A stretch of 5,316 nucleotides of DNA, from positions 1-5,316 of the forward strand of contig JANXVV010000107.1 in assembly GCA_025351525.1 (NCBI GenBank), in the 5' to 3' direction. Positions 1-4,921 of this stretch are shown piece by piece; the stretch's first letter is position 1, and each line of letters opens with the position of its first letter. Source of the DNA: Humisphaera sp. GTDB taxonomy: Bacteria; Planctomycetota; Phycisphaerae; Tepidisphaerales; Tepidisphaeraceae. The notes under the pieces are model-generated. The model did not search any database. It was not told the origin of the DNA and worked only from the letters and a program-made list of their open reading frames with translations. The position numbers and the translations under genes were made by a program.

Positions 1-66
1 GGCAAGAGCCTTGTCACATCGTTCAAAGAACCGCTCCGCCTCGCGCGAGAGAACGAGCCTATACAT
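1..66 (-). CDS. RelE/ParE-family toxin, N-terminal fragment (runs off the left edge)
   Basis: Twenty-two codons are present from an ATG at 66..64 to the window edge; the rest lies outside. The visible peptide begins MYRLVLSREAERFFERC and continues DKALA. This looks like the first beta strand and amphipathic helix of RelE/ParE-type toxins, many of which open M-Y-x-(hydrophobic)-x-(hydrophobic)-S-x-x-A-x-x-F. In this superfamily the full protein is usually about 85-100 residues and acts as a ribosome-dependent mRNA endonuclease or, in the ParE branch, a gyrase poison. Catalytic residues lie further along and cannot be seen here. The ATG overlaps the last 8 bases of the upstream antitoxin gene, the usual translationally coupled antitoxin-then-toxin order, which is strong support despite the short fragment. 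Whether the gene is intact is unknown. Confidence 0.72.
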   Translation of the reverse strand, partial: MYRLVLSREAERFFERCDKALA

Positions 67-289
67 CCGTCCGTACTTTCCGCCACGGTTTGGTGCGGCC
101 GGCTTTCACATCGGCCATTCCCCGGGCGAAAGACTTCTCAAAGCCCGGGATCGCCAGCAACTCCAGCGTCGCCGCATCGGTTTCGCGGTGCTTGACGAAT
201 GCCAAGAATTCCGCTGCGACGCGCAACCTCGCACCGGACAACGTATCGATCAGCGCCTTGGCCGCTTGTCGTCGTTCAATCGTACTCAT
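59..289 (-). CDS. RelB-like type II antitoxin
   Basis: This gene encodes 76 residues. The N-terminal half is helical and carries a stretch reading RVAAEFLAFVKHRE (residues 23-36). The second half has LELLAIPGF (residues 42-50) and ends in AGRTKPWRKVRTDV (residues 63-76). That layout (LxxxRLxxAAEFLxxL, a central ELLxIPG, and a C-terminal AGRxxxWxxVRxDV) matches a small antitoxin family common in cyanobacteria and environmental bacteria and found upstream of RelE-type toxins. The C-terminal tail would bind and neutralise the toxin. No separate DNA-binding domain is evident beyond the N-terminal helices. The ATG at 289..287 has no clear Shine-Dalgarno sequence. The stop overlaps the downstream toxin start by 8 bases. 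It follows the E3 gene after about 110 bases, so it probably has its own promoter. The exact family name is by recall of sequence pattern, not a search. Confidence 0.8.
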   Translation of the reverse strand: MSTIERRQAAKALIDTLSGARLRVAAEFLAFVKHRETDAATLELLAIPGFEKSFARGMADVKAGRTKPWRKVRTDV

Positions 290-356
290 AAGGAAACGCT
301 CCGGTCAAAATTTCACCACTCAACACCTGTCGCCGTTTCGGAAAAACTTCGCTTTC

Positions 357-385
357 ATTTTACCGCGTTCCGAGCATCTTTTCGA
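357..385 (-). promoter_or_regulatory. Possible sigma70-type promoter for the RelBE-like module
   Basis: On the minus strand, TCGAAA (385..380) and TAAAAT (362..357) are separated by 17 bases. The -10 matches the consensus at 5 of 6 positions and the -35 at 4 of 6. It lies in the 110-base gap between the E3 stop and the antitoxin start, about 70 bases upstream of the antitoxin ATG. Toxin-antitoxin modules commonly carry their own autoregulated promoter. The match is modest and could be chance. Confidence 0.3.
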
Positions 386-399
386 CGCAAGAGCAAACC

Positions 400-2247
400 C
401 TACAGATGGATCGCCCTTCCTTCCGCCACCCCCGCCGCTTCCATCACGGCTTCGCTCATCGTCGGATGCGGGTGCATCGTCTCAATGATCTCCGCCTCGG
501 TCGCCTCAAGTTTGCGGGCGAGGACCAGTTCGCTGAGCAACTCCGTGACGGTTTCACCGATCATATGGACGCCTAGCAATTCGCCGTATTTGGCGTCGAA
601 GATGAGTTTGACGAAACCGTCCGGTTCACCCGCCGCGAGCGCCCGGCCGCTGGCTTGGAAGGGAAATTTGCCGACGCGGATCTCGCGCTTCTCCTCGCGC
701 GCCCGCCGTTCGGTATAGCCCATGCTGGCGACCTGCGGGTGGGTGTAGGTGCAGCCGGGGATGAACTTGTAATCGATCTGATGGACGGGATGGCCGCAGA
801 TCGCCTCGACGCAGAGGATGGCCTCGTGGTGGGCGACGTGGGCGAGATCGGGGTGGCGATAGCCGCCCATCGACATCTGCTCGGGCCAGTGCAGACTGAT
901 GCAGTCGCCGACGGCCCAGACGTTTTCGAGATTTGTCTTGTACTCGGGCGTGGCCTTCACGCGGTTCTTGAACAATTCCAATCCCGCCTCCGGCGCGGCC
1001 AGGCCTTCCACGTTGCCGGTGACCCCGACCGCGACCAGCACGAGGTCGGCCTCGATCACGCCGGGTTTTTCTCCGCTGAGCGTGAGCTTGACGCCCGCCT
1101 CGGTCTTCTCGACTTTGTCGGTCTTGGTCTTGATCCGCAGATCAATGCCGCGCTTGGCGAAGAGTCGCTCGAGCAGGACCGACACATCGGTGTCTTCATT
1201 TGGCAAGAGATGATCGAGCATCTCGATGATGACGACTTCGGTGCCCATCGAACTGTAGAAATCGGCGAACTCGCAGCCGATGGCCCCGGCGCCGATGATG
1301 GCGATTTTCTTCGGTTGCTTCGGCAGGTTCATCGCCTCGCGGCTGGTGATGATCTTCACGCCATCAAACGGGGCAAACGGCAACGGCACGCTGCGGGCGC
1401 CGGTGGCAATGATGATGTGGTCGGCGGTCACTTCCTTCGCGCCCTCCTTGCCGGTGTATTTCACACGGTGCGCGCCGAGCAGTTGCGCGGTCGCGATCTC
1501 GTGCTTCACCTCGTACTTTTTGAACAGATGCGCGATCCCGCCGCTCAGCTTTCCGGCAATCGCCCGGCTGCGGCCAATCACCTTGCTGAAATCCACCGTC
1601 ACCTCCCCCACCGTAATCCCGCGATGCCCCGCTTCGGTGCGAATCTTTCGCACAAAAGCACCATCTTCCAGCAGCGCCTTGGTGGGGATGCAGCCCCAGT
1701 TGAGGCAGGTGCCCCCGAGGTTCTCTTTCTCGATACACAGGACGCGCTTCTTCAATTGCCCCGCGCGGATGGCGGCGGCGTACCCAGCCGGCCCACCCCC
1801 AATCACGATGACATCGAACATATAATTTTTCTTAGCAGCCGCTTGCGGCTTAGCCGACATCGGCGAAGAAACCGGCGCAGCCTTCATCACCACCGGCGGC
1901 CCCGGATTCAAAGGTTTCGGAGCCGAAGGAACCGCAGACGCGGCCGCTGAAGCCACCCCCGCCGGTTTCGCGCTCGAGTATTTCGCTTTAATCTCCGCCA
2001 CATTTTCCCTGCTCGTTGCCAGCACCGCCACCGCCGCTCCCACGGCCACCTTTCCCCCCTCCTGCACGATCAGGTGCGCCAGCGTCCCGCCGTCAAAACT
2101 CTCCATCTCCATGGTGGCCTTGTCGGTCTCCACCTCCGCCACGATCTCGCCCGGCTTGATCTTATCCCCTTCTTTTTTGAGCCATTTGACGAGGGTGCCT
2201 TCGGTCATGGTGTCTGAAAGCTGGGGCATGGTGATTTCAACGGGCAT
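400..2247 (-). CDS. lpdA: Dihydrolipoyl dehydrogenase (E3) with N-terminal lipoyl domain
   Basis: The 615-residue flavoprotein oxidises protein-bound dihydrolipoamide with NAD+ as the last step of the pyruvate dehydrogenase cycle in the cytosol. Residues 1-80 form a lipoyl domain with the modifiable lysine K43 in the ETDKATMEM motif. Residues about 86-142 are an Ala/Pro/Lys-rich flexible linker. The E3 core starts near M143. Visible core motifs are the FAD-binding GGGPAG (150-155), the redox disulfide C181-x4-C186 (GGTCLNWGCIP), the NAD-binding GAGAIG (319-324), WAVGDC (444-449) closing the FAD site, and the interface acid-base pair H594 and E599 in HPTMSE. All key residues are present. Plain E3 is about 460-480 residues; the extra 140 are the lipoyl-linker extension, a layout also known from other bacterial PDH-type E3s. 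The ATG start has a GGAG site 7 bases upstream. It lies downstream of E2 but is separated from it by a MazF module. It serves PDHc most likely, though E3 can be shared with other 2-oxoacid complexes. Confidence 0.97.
   Translation of the reverse strand: MPVEITMPQLSDTMTEGTLVKWLKKEGDKIKPGEIVAEVETDKATMEMESFDGGTLAHLIVQEGGKVAVGAAVAVLATSRENVAEIKAKYSSAKPAGVASAAASAVPSAPKPLNPGPPVVMKAAPVSSPMSAKPQAAAKKNYMFDVIVIGGGPAGYAAAIRAGQLKKRVLCIEKENLGGTCLNWGCIPTKALLEDGAFVRKIRTEAGHRGITVGEVTVDFSKVIGRSRAIAGKLSGGIAHLFKKYEVKHEIATAQLLGAHRVKYTGKEGAKEVTADHIIIATGARSVPLPFAPFDGVKIITSREAMNLPKQPKKIAIIGAGAIGCEFADFYSSMGTEVVIIEMLDHLLPNEDTDVSVLLERLFAKRGIDLRIKTKTDKVEKTEAGVKLTLSGEKPGVIEADLVLVAVGVTGNVEGLAAPEAGLELFKNRVKATPEYKTNLENVWAVGDCISLHWPEQMSMGGYRHPDLAHVAHHEAILCVEAICGHPVHQIDYKFIPGCTYTHPQVASMGYTERRAREEKREIRVGKFPFQASGRALAAGEPDGFVKLIFDAKYGELLGVHMIGETVTELLSELVLARKLEATEAEIIETMHPHPTMSEAVMEAAGVAEGRAIHL
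2074..2247 (-). repeat. Near-identical lipoyl-domain coding repeat, copy in E3
   Basis: The first 58 codons of the E3 gene match the first 58 codons of the E2 gene (4130-4303). By eye there are 9 mismatches in 174 aligned bases, no gaps, and every mismatch is at a third codon position, so the encoded residues are identical. Similarity falls abruptly at codon 59, although the proteins remain recognisably homologous to about residue 100. Confidence 0.9.
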
Positions 2248-2254
2248 TCACGTT

Positions 2255-2258
2255 CTCC
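2255..2258 (-). promoter_or_regulatory. Ribosome binding site of the E3 gene
   Basis: GGAG on the minus strand stands 7 bases before the ATG at 2247..2245. It fixes the start at the beginning of the lipoyl domain rather than at the internal ATG (1821..1819) where a conventional E3 would begin. Confidence 0.65.
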
Positions 2259-2335
2259 GAAAGTTTTTTAGAAAGCGAGGCGAGGGTATACCTCTTGCAC
2301 ATTTAGCAGAAATTTCAGCGACAAGGCCATGAAGC

Positions 2336-2704
2336 TTATTGTGGTGTTCCAACACATAAGGCGACAGCGCTGGCAACACCATCCAACTGCGAGGAAGCGA
2401 TTCTTCCTACGCGACGATGAAACCGCATGAGCGATACCGATTTAGTTTGAAACGCATCAGCCCCGCAGTTTTTTAACAGGCCATTCATAGAATCGATTGC
2501 AATCGGCACGATCCACAGAAACGCGTTGTAGTGGGATTTCCAATCCGTCACCGGCACCACGATACGGAGCGGCAGTCGTCCGATCGAGTCGACGCTGATG
2601 ACCAGTGCCGGACGTAGCTTTTGAATCTCGGACCCCAGGGAGGGATCGAAATTGACGGACCAGATTTCACCCCGGACCGGAAGCGGTATTGGCGCTTTGC
2701 CCAC
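2336..2704 (-). CDS. MazF/PemK-family toxin (endoribonuclease)
   Basis: With a GTG start at 2704..2702 this gene encodes 122 residues, the usual length for MazF-type mRNA interferases, which cleave RNA at short sequence motifs and stop growth until neutralised by an antitoxin. The family signature is clear: RGEIWSVNFDP (11-21), GSEIQKLRPALVIS (24-37) with R31 in the position of the catalytic arginine, PLRIVVPVTDW (45-55) with T53 in the position of the catalytic threonine, DAFQTKSVS (83-91) and RVGRI (98-102). A longer reading from an ATG at 2731 adds nine residues unlike the family. I prefer the GTG because it has a strong GAGGAGG site 6 bases upstream. The gene overlaps the antitoxin end by 38 bases, so the pair is translationally coupled. 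It lies between the E2 and E3 genes in the same orientation, so operon read-through could add to its expression. It appears intact. Confidence 0.9.
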   Translation of the reverse strand: MGKAPIPLPVRGEIWSVNFDPSLGSEIQKLRPALVISVDSIGRLPLRIVVPVTDWKSHYNAFLWIVPIAIDSMNGLLKNCGADAFQTKSVSLMRFHRRVGRIASSQLDGVASAVALCVGTPQ

Positions 2705-2882
2705 GCAGATCCTCCTCGCCGAAAGCAACAAACGCGGTCAATTCGGCATCTTCGCAATAGTCTCGTTGCGCCCGTGAAGCGGCAACGACAAGAATGGCAT
2801 CGCGCTTGGCTGGAGAAAGCCGAAGTAGCTCGGCGGCAGTCAAGCAGCGATCCATCAACAGACTCGGCTTTTGAGTGGTCAT
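2667..2882 (-). CDS. Antitoxin of the MazF module
   Basis: With the ATG at 2882 this gene encodes 71 residues. The core reads LTAAELLRLSPAKRDAIL (14-31), then an Ala-rich helix, then ELTAFVAFGEEDLRG (47-61). The pattern xAAELLxLPxxxRxxIL ... DPELTAFxAFGEEDL is one I recognise from small antitoxins encoded directly upstream of MazF-type toxins in cyanobacteria and other environmental bacteria. It should bind and inhibit the downstream MazF through its acidic C-terminal part; no AbrB or HTH DNA-binding domain is visible. The start is uncertain: ATGs in frame also occur at 2936 (2 bases after the E2 stop), 2900 and 2855. None has a good ribosome binding site, and I chose 2882 for family-like length. 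Its last 38 bases contain the start of mazF, and the toxin's ribosome binding site lies in its GEEDL codons. Confidence 0.75.
   Translation of the reverse strand: MTTQKPSLLMDRCLTAAELLRLSPAKRDAILVVAASRAQRDYCEDAELTAFVAFGEEDLRGQSANTASGPG
2711..2717 (-). promoter_or_regulatory. Strong ribosome binding site setting the mazF start
   Basis: GAGGAGG on the minus strand stands 6 bases before GTG 2704..2702 and lies entirely within the antitoxin coding sequence (Gly-Glu-Glu-Asp codons). It decides the GTG start over the upstream ATG at 2731. Its placement suggests toxin translation depends on ribosomes that open or traverse the antitoxin message. Confidence 0.75.
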
Positions 2883-2921
2883 GCAGTATCCGGTCGTCAT
2901 TGATTCTATGCGGATATATTG

Positions 2922-2934
2922 GGTTGAAACAACC
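2922..2934. repeat. Short perfect inverted repeat after the E2 stop
   Basis: GGTTG-AAA-CAACC gives two 5-base arms around a 3-base centre, lying 4 bases past the E2 stop codon and ahead of the likely antitoxin start. It could be an operator half-site pair for the toxin-antitoxin module or a weak RNA hairpin. There is no run of T residues after it on the minus strand, so it is not a convincing terminator. Confidence 0.3.
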
Positions 2935-2938
2935 ATCC

Positions 2939-4303
2939 TTAGATCAACATCATCCCCGGTTCTTCCATCACCTGTTTCAACGTCTGCAAAAACTCGGCGG
3001 CGACCGCACCATCCACCACGCGGTGGTCCGCCGATAGCGTGACGGTCAACATCGTGCGGATGACGATCGCATCCCCCTTCACCACCGCACGCTTCTCGGC
3101 GGAACCGACCGCCAGTATGCCGACTTCAGGCGGGTTGATGATCGCGTTGAACTCGCGAATCCCCATCGTGCCCAGACTGCTGATCGTGAACGTGCCCTCA
3201 GTCTGCTCTTCACGACGAAGTTTCTGAGCGCGGGCGCGATCGATCAGATCGGCGCTGCGCTGGCGAATTTCTTTCAGGCCCATCCGGTTGACGGCCCGCA
3301 ACACCGGCACGATCAACCCGTCCGCGACAGCCACCGCGATGCCCAGATTCACGTCGCTGTAGCGGGTGATCTCATTTTTAGCGGCATCGAACCGGGCGTT
3401 GAGCACCGGATGTTTGCCCAGCGAGAAAACGACGGCTTTGGTGATAAAGTCGGCGATCGAGAGGCGGATTTTTTCCTTCTCCAATCGTTGGTTCATTCGC
3501 TCGCGCAGCTTGGAAAGGTCTTCCACATCGATGTCGATCGAGGCATAGAAATGGGGAATGGTCTGCTTGGATTTCTGCAGGGCACTCGCGATGGCGGTGC
3601 GCATCTTGGTCATCGTGATGACCTGCTTTTCACCGGCGGGAATGGCTGCTGCAACAGGCATGGCGGCCGCCGGCTTTTCCTTCGGTTGATAGCCGAGAAC
3701 ATCGCGCTGAATGATGCGCCCACCCGGACCGGTGCCGGTGATCTCTTGCAGCGGAACATGGGTATCGGCGGCGATTCGCCTGGCGAGCGGGGAAACGCGA
3801 ATGTGATCGTGACCGTTGCCGTTCGTTTCGGTTTTAGCGGGTGCCGGTTCAAGGTTCTGGCGGGTAGCTCCGTGCAGGTTGTCGGTGGGATCGTGGATTT
3901 CACCGGAGCTGGCTTGTTCGAGCGTGGCGACGGCGGAAGTGGGCTTGTCAGAGCCGATTTTTTGCAGTGTGGTCTGAGGGGCGGAAGACGGGGTCACTGA
4001 AGTGACGCCCGCCGGTTTCGCGGAGATCCCCGCATACTGCTTTTTGATGTCCGCGGGATTTTCCTTGCTCGTGGCGAGAAACGCCAACACCGCACCAACC
4101 GGGGCTTTGTCCCCTTCCTTCACCAAGACGTGCGCCAGCGTTCCGCCATCAAAACTCTCCATCTCCATGGTGGCCTTGTCGGTCTCCACCTCCGCCACAA
4201 TCTCACCCGGTTTGATCTTGTCCCCTTCTTTTTTAAGCCATTTGACGAGCGTGCCTTCGGTCATGGTGTCCGAAAGCTGGGGCATGGTGATTTCAACGGG
4301 CAT
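2939..4303 (-). CDS. pdhC: Dihydrolipoamide acetyltransferase, E2 of pyruvate dehydrogenase
   Basis: The 454-residue core enzyme transfers the acetyl group from lipoyl lysine to CoA and scaffolds the complex in the cytosol. Domains in order: one lipoyl domain (1-80, lipoyl lysine K43 in ETDKATMEM); a long flexible linker (about 95-165) with an NGNGHDH stretch; the peripheral-subunit-binding domain (168-204, VSPLARRIAAD through GTGPGGRIIQRDV) that docks E1 or E3; a second linker; and the catalytic domain (about 228-454). The catalytic motif DHRVVDG contains H427 and D431. All expected elements are present and the length fits one-lipoyl E2 proteins. I chose ATG 4303 because a GGAG lies 9 bases upstream and it aligns exactly with the start of the E3 lipoyl domain. 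A TTG at 4318 would add five residues but overlaps that GGAG. Neighbouring E1 beta and E3 point to pyruvate as substrate; a branched-chain 2-oxoacid E2 is the less likely alternative. Confidence 0.96.
   Translation of the reverse strand: MPVEITMPQLSDTMTEGTLVKWLKKEGDKIKPGEIVAEVETDKATMEMESFDGGTLAHVLVKEGDKAPVGAVLAFLATSKENPADIKKQYAGISAKPAGVTSVTPSSAPQTTLQKIGSDKPTSAVATLEQASSGEIHDPTDNLHGATRQNLEPAPAKTETNGNGHDHIRVSPLARRIAADTHVPLQEITGTGPGGRIIQRDVLGYQPKEKPAAAMPVAAAIPAGEKQVITMTKMRTAIASALQKSKQTIPHFYASIDIDVEDLSKLRERMNQRLEKEKIRLSIADFITKAVVFSLGKHPVLNARFDAAKNEITRYSDVNLGIAVAVADGLIVPVLRAVNRMGLKEIRQRSADLIDRARAQKLRREEQTEGTFTISSLGTMGIREFNAIINPPEVGILAVGSAEKRAVVKGDAIVIRTMLTVTLSADHRVVDGAVAAEFLQTLKQVMEEPGMMLI
4130..4303 (-). 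repeat. Near-identical lipoyl-domain coding repeat, copy in E2
   Basis: This is the partner of the repeat at 2074-2247 (165 of 174 bases identical by eye, all differences synonymous). The two copies are direct repeats about 2.06 kb apart. Upstream of the ATG only a loose ACTTT...GGAGA resemblance persists, so the homogenised tract begins near the start codon. Confidence 0.9.
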
Positions 4304-4312
4304 CGTTTGCGT

Positions 4313-4316
4313 CTCC
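4313..4316 (-). promoter_or_regulatory. Ribosome binding site of the E2 gene
   Basis: GGAG on the minus strand is 9 bases before ATG 4303..4301. It overlaps the alternative TTG start at 4318..4316, which argues against that TTG. Confidence 0.6.
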
Positions 4317-4331
4317 AAAGTCTTGTTGTGT

Positions 4332-4667
4332 TTACCCCACCGCGAAGTCCGTCAATCGCCGTACGTCCGCCGAATGGAATCCGAGCACTATATCCTCGCG
4401 CGGCACACCCGCGGCAATGAGCTCATCGGCCACCGGACGGGAGGTGCCATCATACTGAATCCAAATCTTTCCGGCGATGATATCGAGATGGACCACCGAG
4501 CCGTGAACGCGTCGTACTCCGTCCCAACCGATGTGCATCACCTCGTAATGATCCTTGTCCACGTCGATCACCGCTTCGGTTTCGATCTGCCCGTGGGAGG
4601 GCTTGACCCGTGCGTAATCCTCGACAAGCCGCCGAATGATCTGACGATCGCTTTCTAACTGATCCAT
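4332..4667 (-). CDS. xisI: XisI-family protein (fdxN element excision controlling factor-like)
   Basis: The 111-residue soluble protein has the full XisI pattern: an N-terminal helix with RQIIRRLVEDYA (8-19), then DKDHYEVMHIGWDG (37-50), VVHLDIIAGKIWIQYDGT (58-75), and the C-terminal VPREDIVLGFH (88-98) and FAVG end. The length equals that of complete family members. XisI is named from the Anabaena fdxN element, where it works with XisH to permit excision of the element; its biochemical activity is not established. Most relatives are encoded right after xisH. Here no xisH reading frame is visible upstream, where only 254 non-coding or small-ORF bases separate it from E1 beta. The ATG has no clear ribosome binding site. 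Its stop is 28 bases before the E2 ATG, in the same orientation, so it is probably cotranscribed with the PDHc genes. The family call is firm; a role here is unknown. Confidence 0.92.
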   Translation of the reverse strand: MDQLESDRQIIRRLVEDYARVKPSHGQIETEAVIDVDKDHYEVMHIGWDGVRRVHGSVVHLDIIAGKIWIQYDGTSRPVADELIAAGVPREDIVLGFHSADVRRLTDFAVG

Positions 4668-4921
4668 CGCACCACATCATGATAAATGTTTGGTATGCCC
4701 CTGAGCTTGAATGGTTTCAATCGACATGCCATGATTTTAGTCTAAGGAGAATTGCTTTCAACCGGTCGAGACGCTTGGGCATCCGAAGAACCCGGTGCGT
4801 CGCCTACGGCTTCCGCTTCCGGCTTGAGTCGCTGCTGACGTGGGAATGAGGGTCGGTGAGGTGCGACCGCACTCAATTGTGATGAAGGATTCCACTTTGC
4901 CATATCCTGTCACCGCATTGG
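4668..4921. other. Gene-poor stretch between E1 beta and xisI
   Basis: These 254 bases contain only the possible 53-codon ORF (4742-4903). The remaining part near xisI (4668-4741) has an interrupted palindrome TTGAA-ACCA-TTCAA (minus strand, 4722-4708 area) and the palindrome ATCATGAT just before the xisI start. I see no terminator with a T-run, no tRNA and no recognisable xisH remnant in the frames read. Confidence 0.5.
4742..4903 (-). CDS. Possible 53-residue small protein, function unknown
   Basis: A reading frame opens with ATG 18 bases after the E1 beta stop and ends at TAG 4744..4742. The peptide begins MAKWNPSSQLSAVAPHRPSF and is hydrophilic and rich in Pro, Ser, Ala and Gln. It has a basic middle (PRQQRLKPEAEA), no predicted membrane segment or cysteine, and looks disordered. 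I do not recognise it. For: position and orientation within the operon. Against: GC at third codon positions is only about 44 percent by my count, lower than expected for the neighbours, and the purine-rich AGGA is too close to the ATG to be a normal ribosome binding site. It may be a chance frame in the intergenic stretch or a degraded gene remnant. Confidence 0.3.
   Translation of the reverse strand: MAKWNPSSQLSAVAPHRPSFPRQQRLKPEAEAVGDAPGSSDAQASRPVESNSP

Noticed and set aside
655..1950. Long plus-strand open frame (431 codons) opposite the E3 gene
   Set aside because: It lies entirely antisense to a gene with all catalytic motifs. Its peptide is rich in Asp, His, Arg and Ala as expected from a reversed GC-rich codon pattern, and matches no family I know.
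2283..2295. Palindrome GGTATACC flanked by GAG/TC upstream of E3 as an operator or terminator
   Set aside because: The arms are short and offset by an extra base, and there is no T-run after it on the coding strand. Chance is the simpler reading.
2621..3037. Plus-strand frame of 138 codons opposite the MazF module
   Set aside because: It crosses the mazF, antitoxin and E2 3' ends in antisense, and its peptide resembles nothing, while the minus-strand genes have clear family signatures.
3410..4000. Plus-strand frame of 196 codons opposite E2
   Set aside because: Antisense shadow of the E2 catalytic and linker regions, with no recognisable domain and no ribosome binding site considered convincing.
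4304..4318. E2 start at the upstream TTG (4318)
   Set aside because: The TTG overlaps the GGAG that properly serves ATG 4303, and the lipoyl domain begins exactly at the ATG, as in E3.
4450..4680. Alternative minus-strand frame overlapping xisI
   Set aside because: It is an out-of-frame shadow; the XisI frame carries the full family pattern and length.
4690..4725. Promoter for xisI built on TTGAAA with 17-base spacing to CATACC
   Set aside because: The -10 matches the consensus at only 3 of 6 positions, so I did not list it as a feature.
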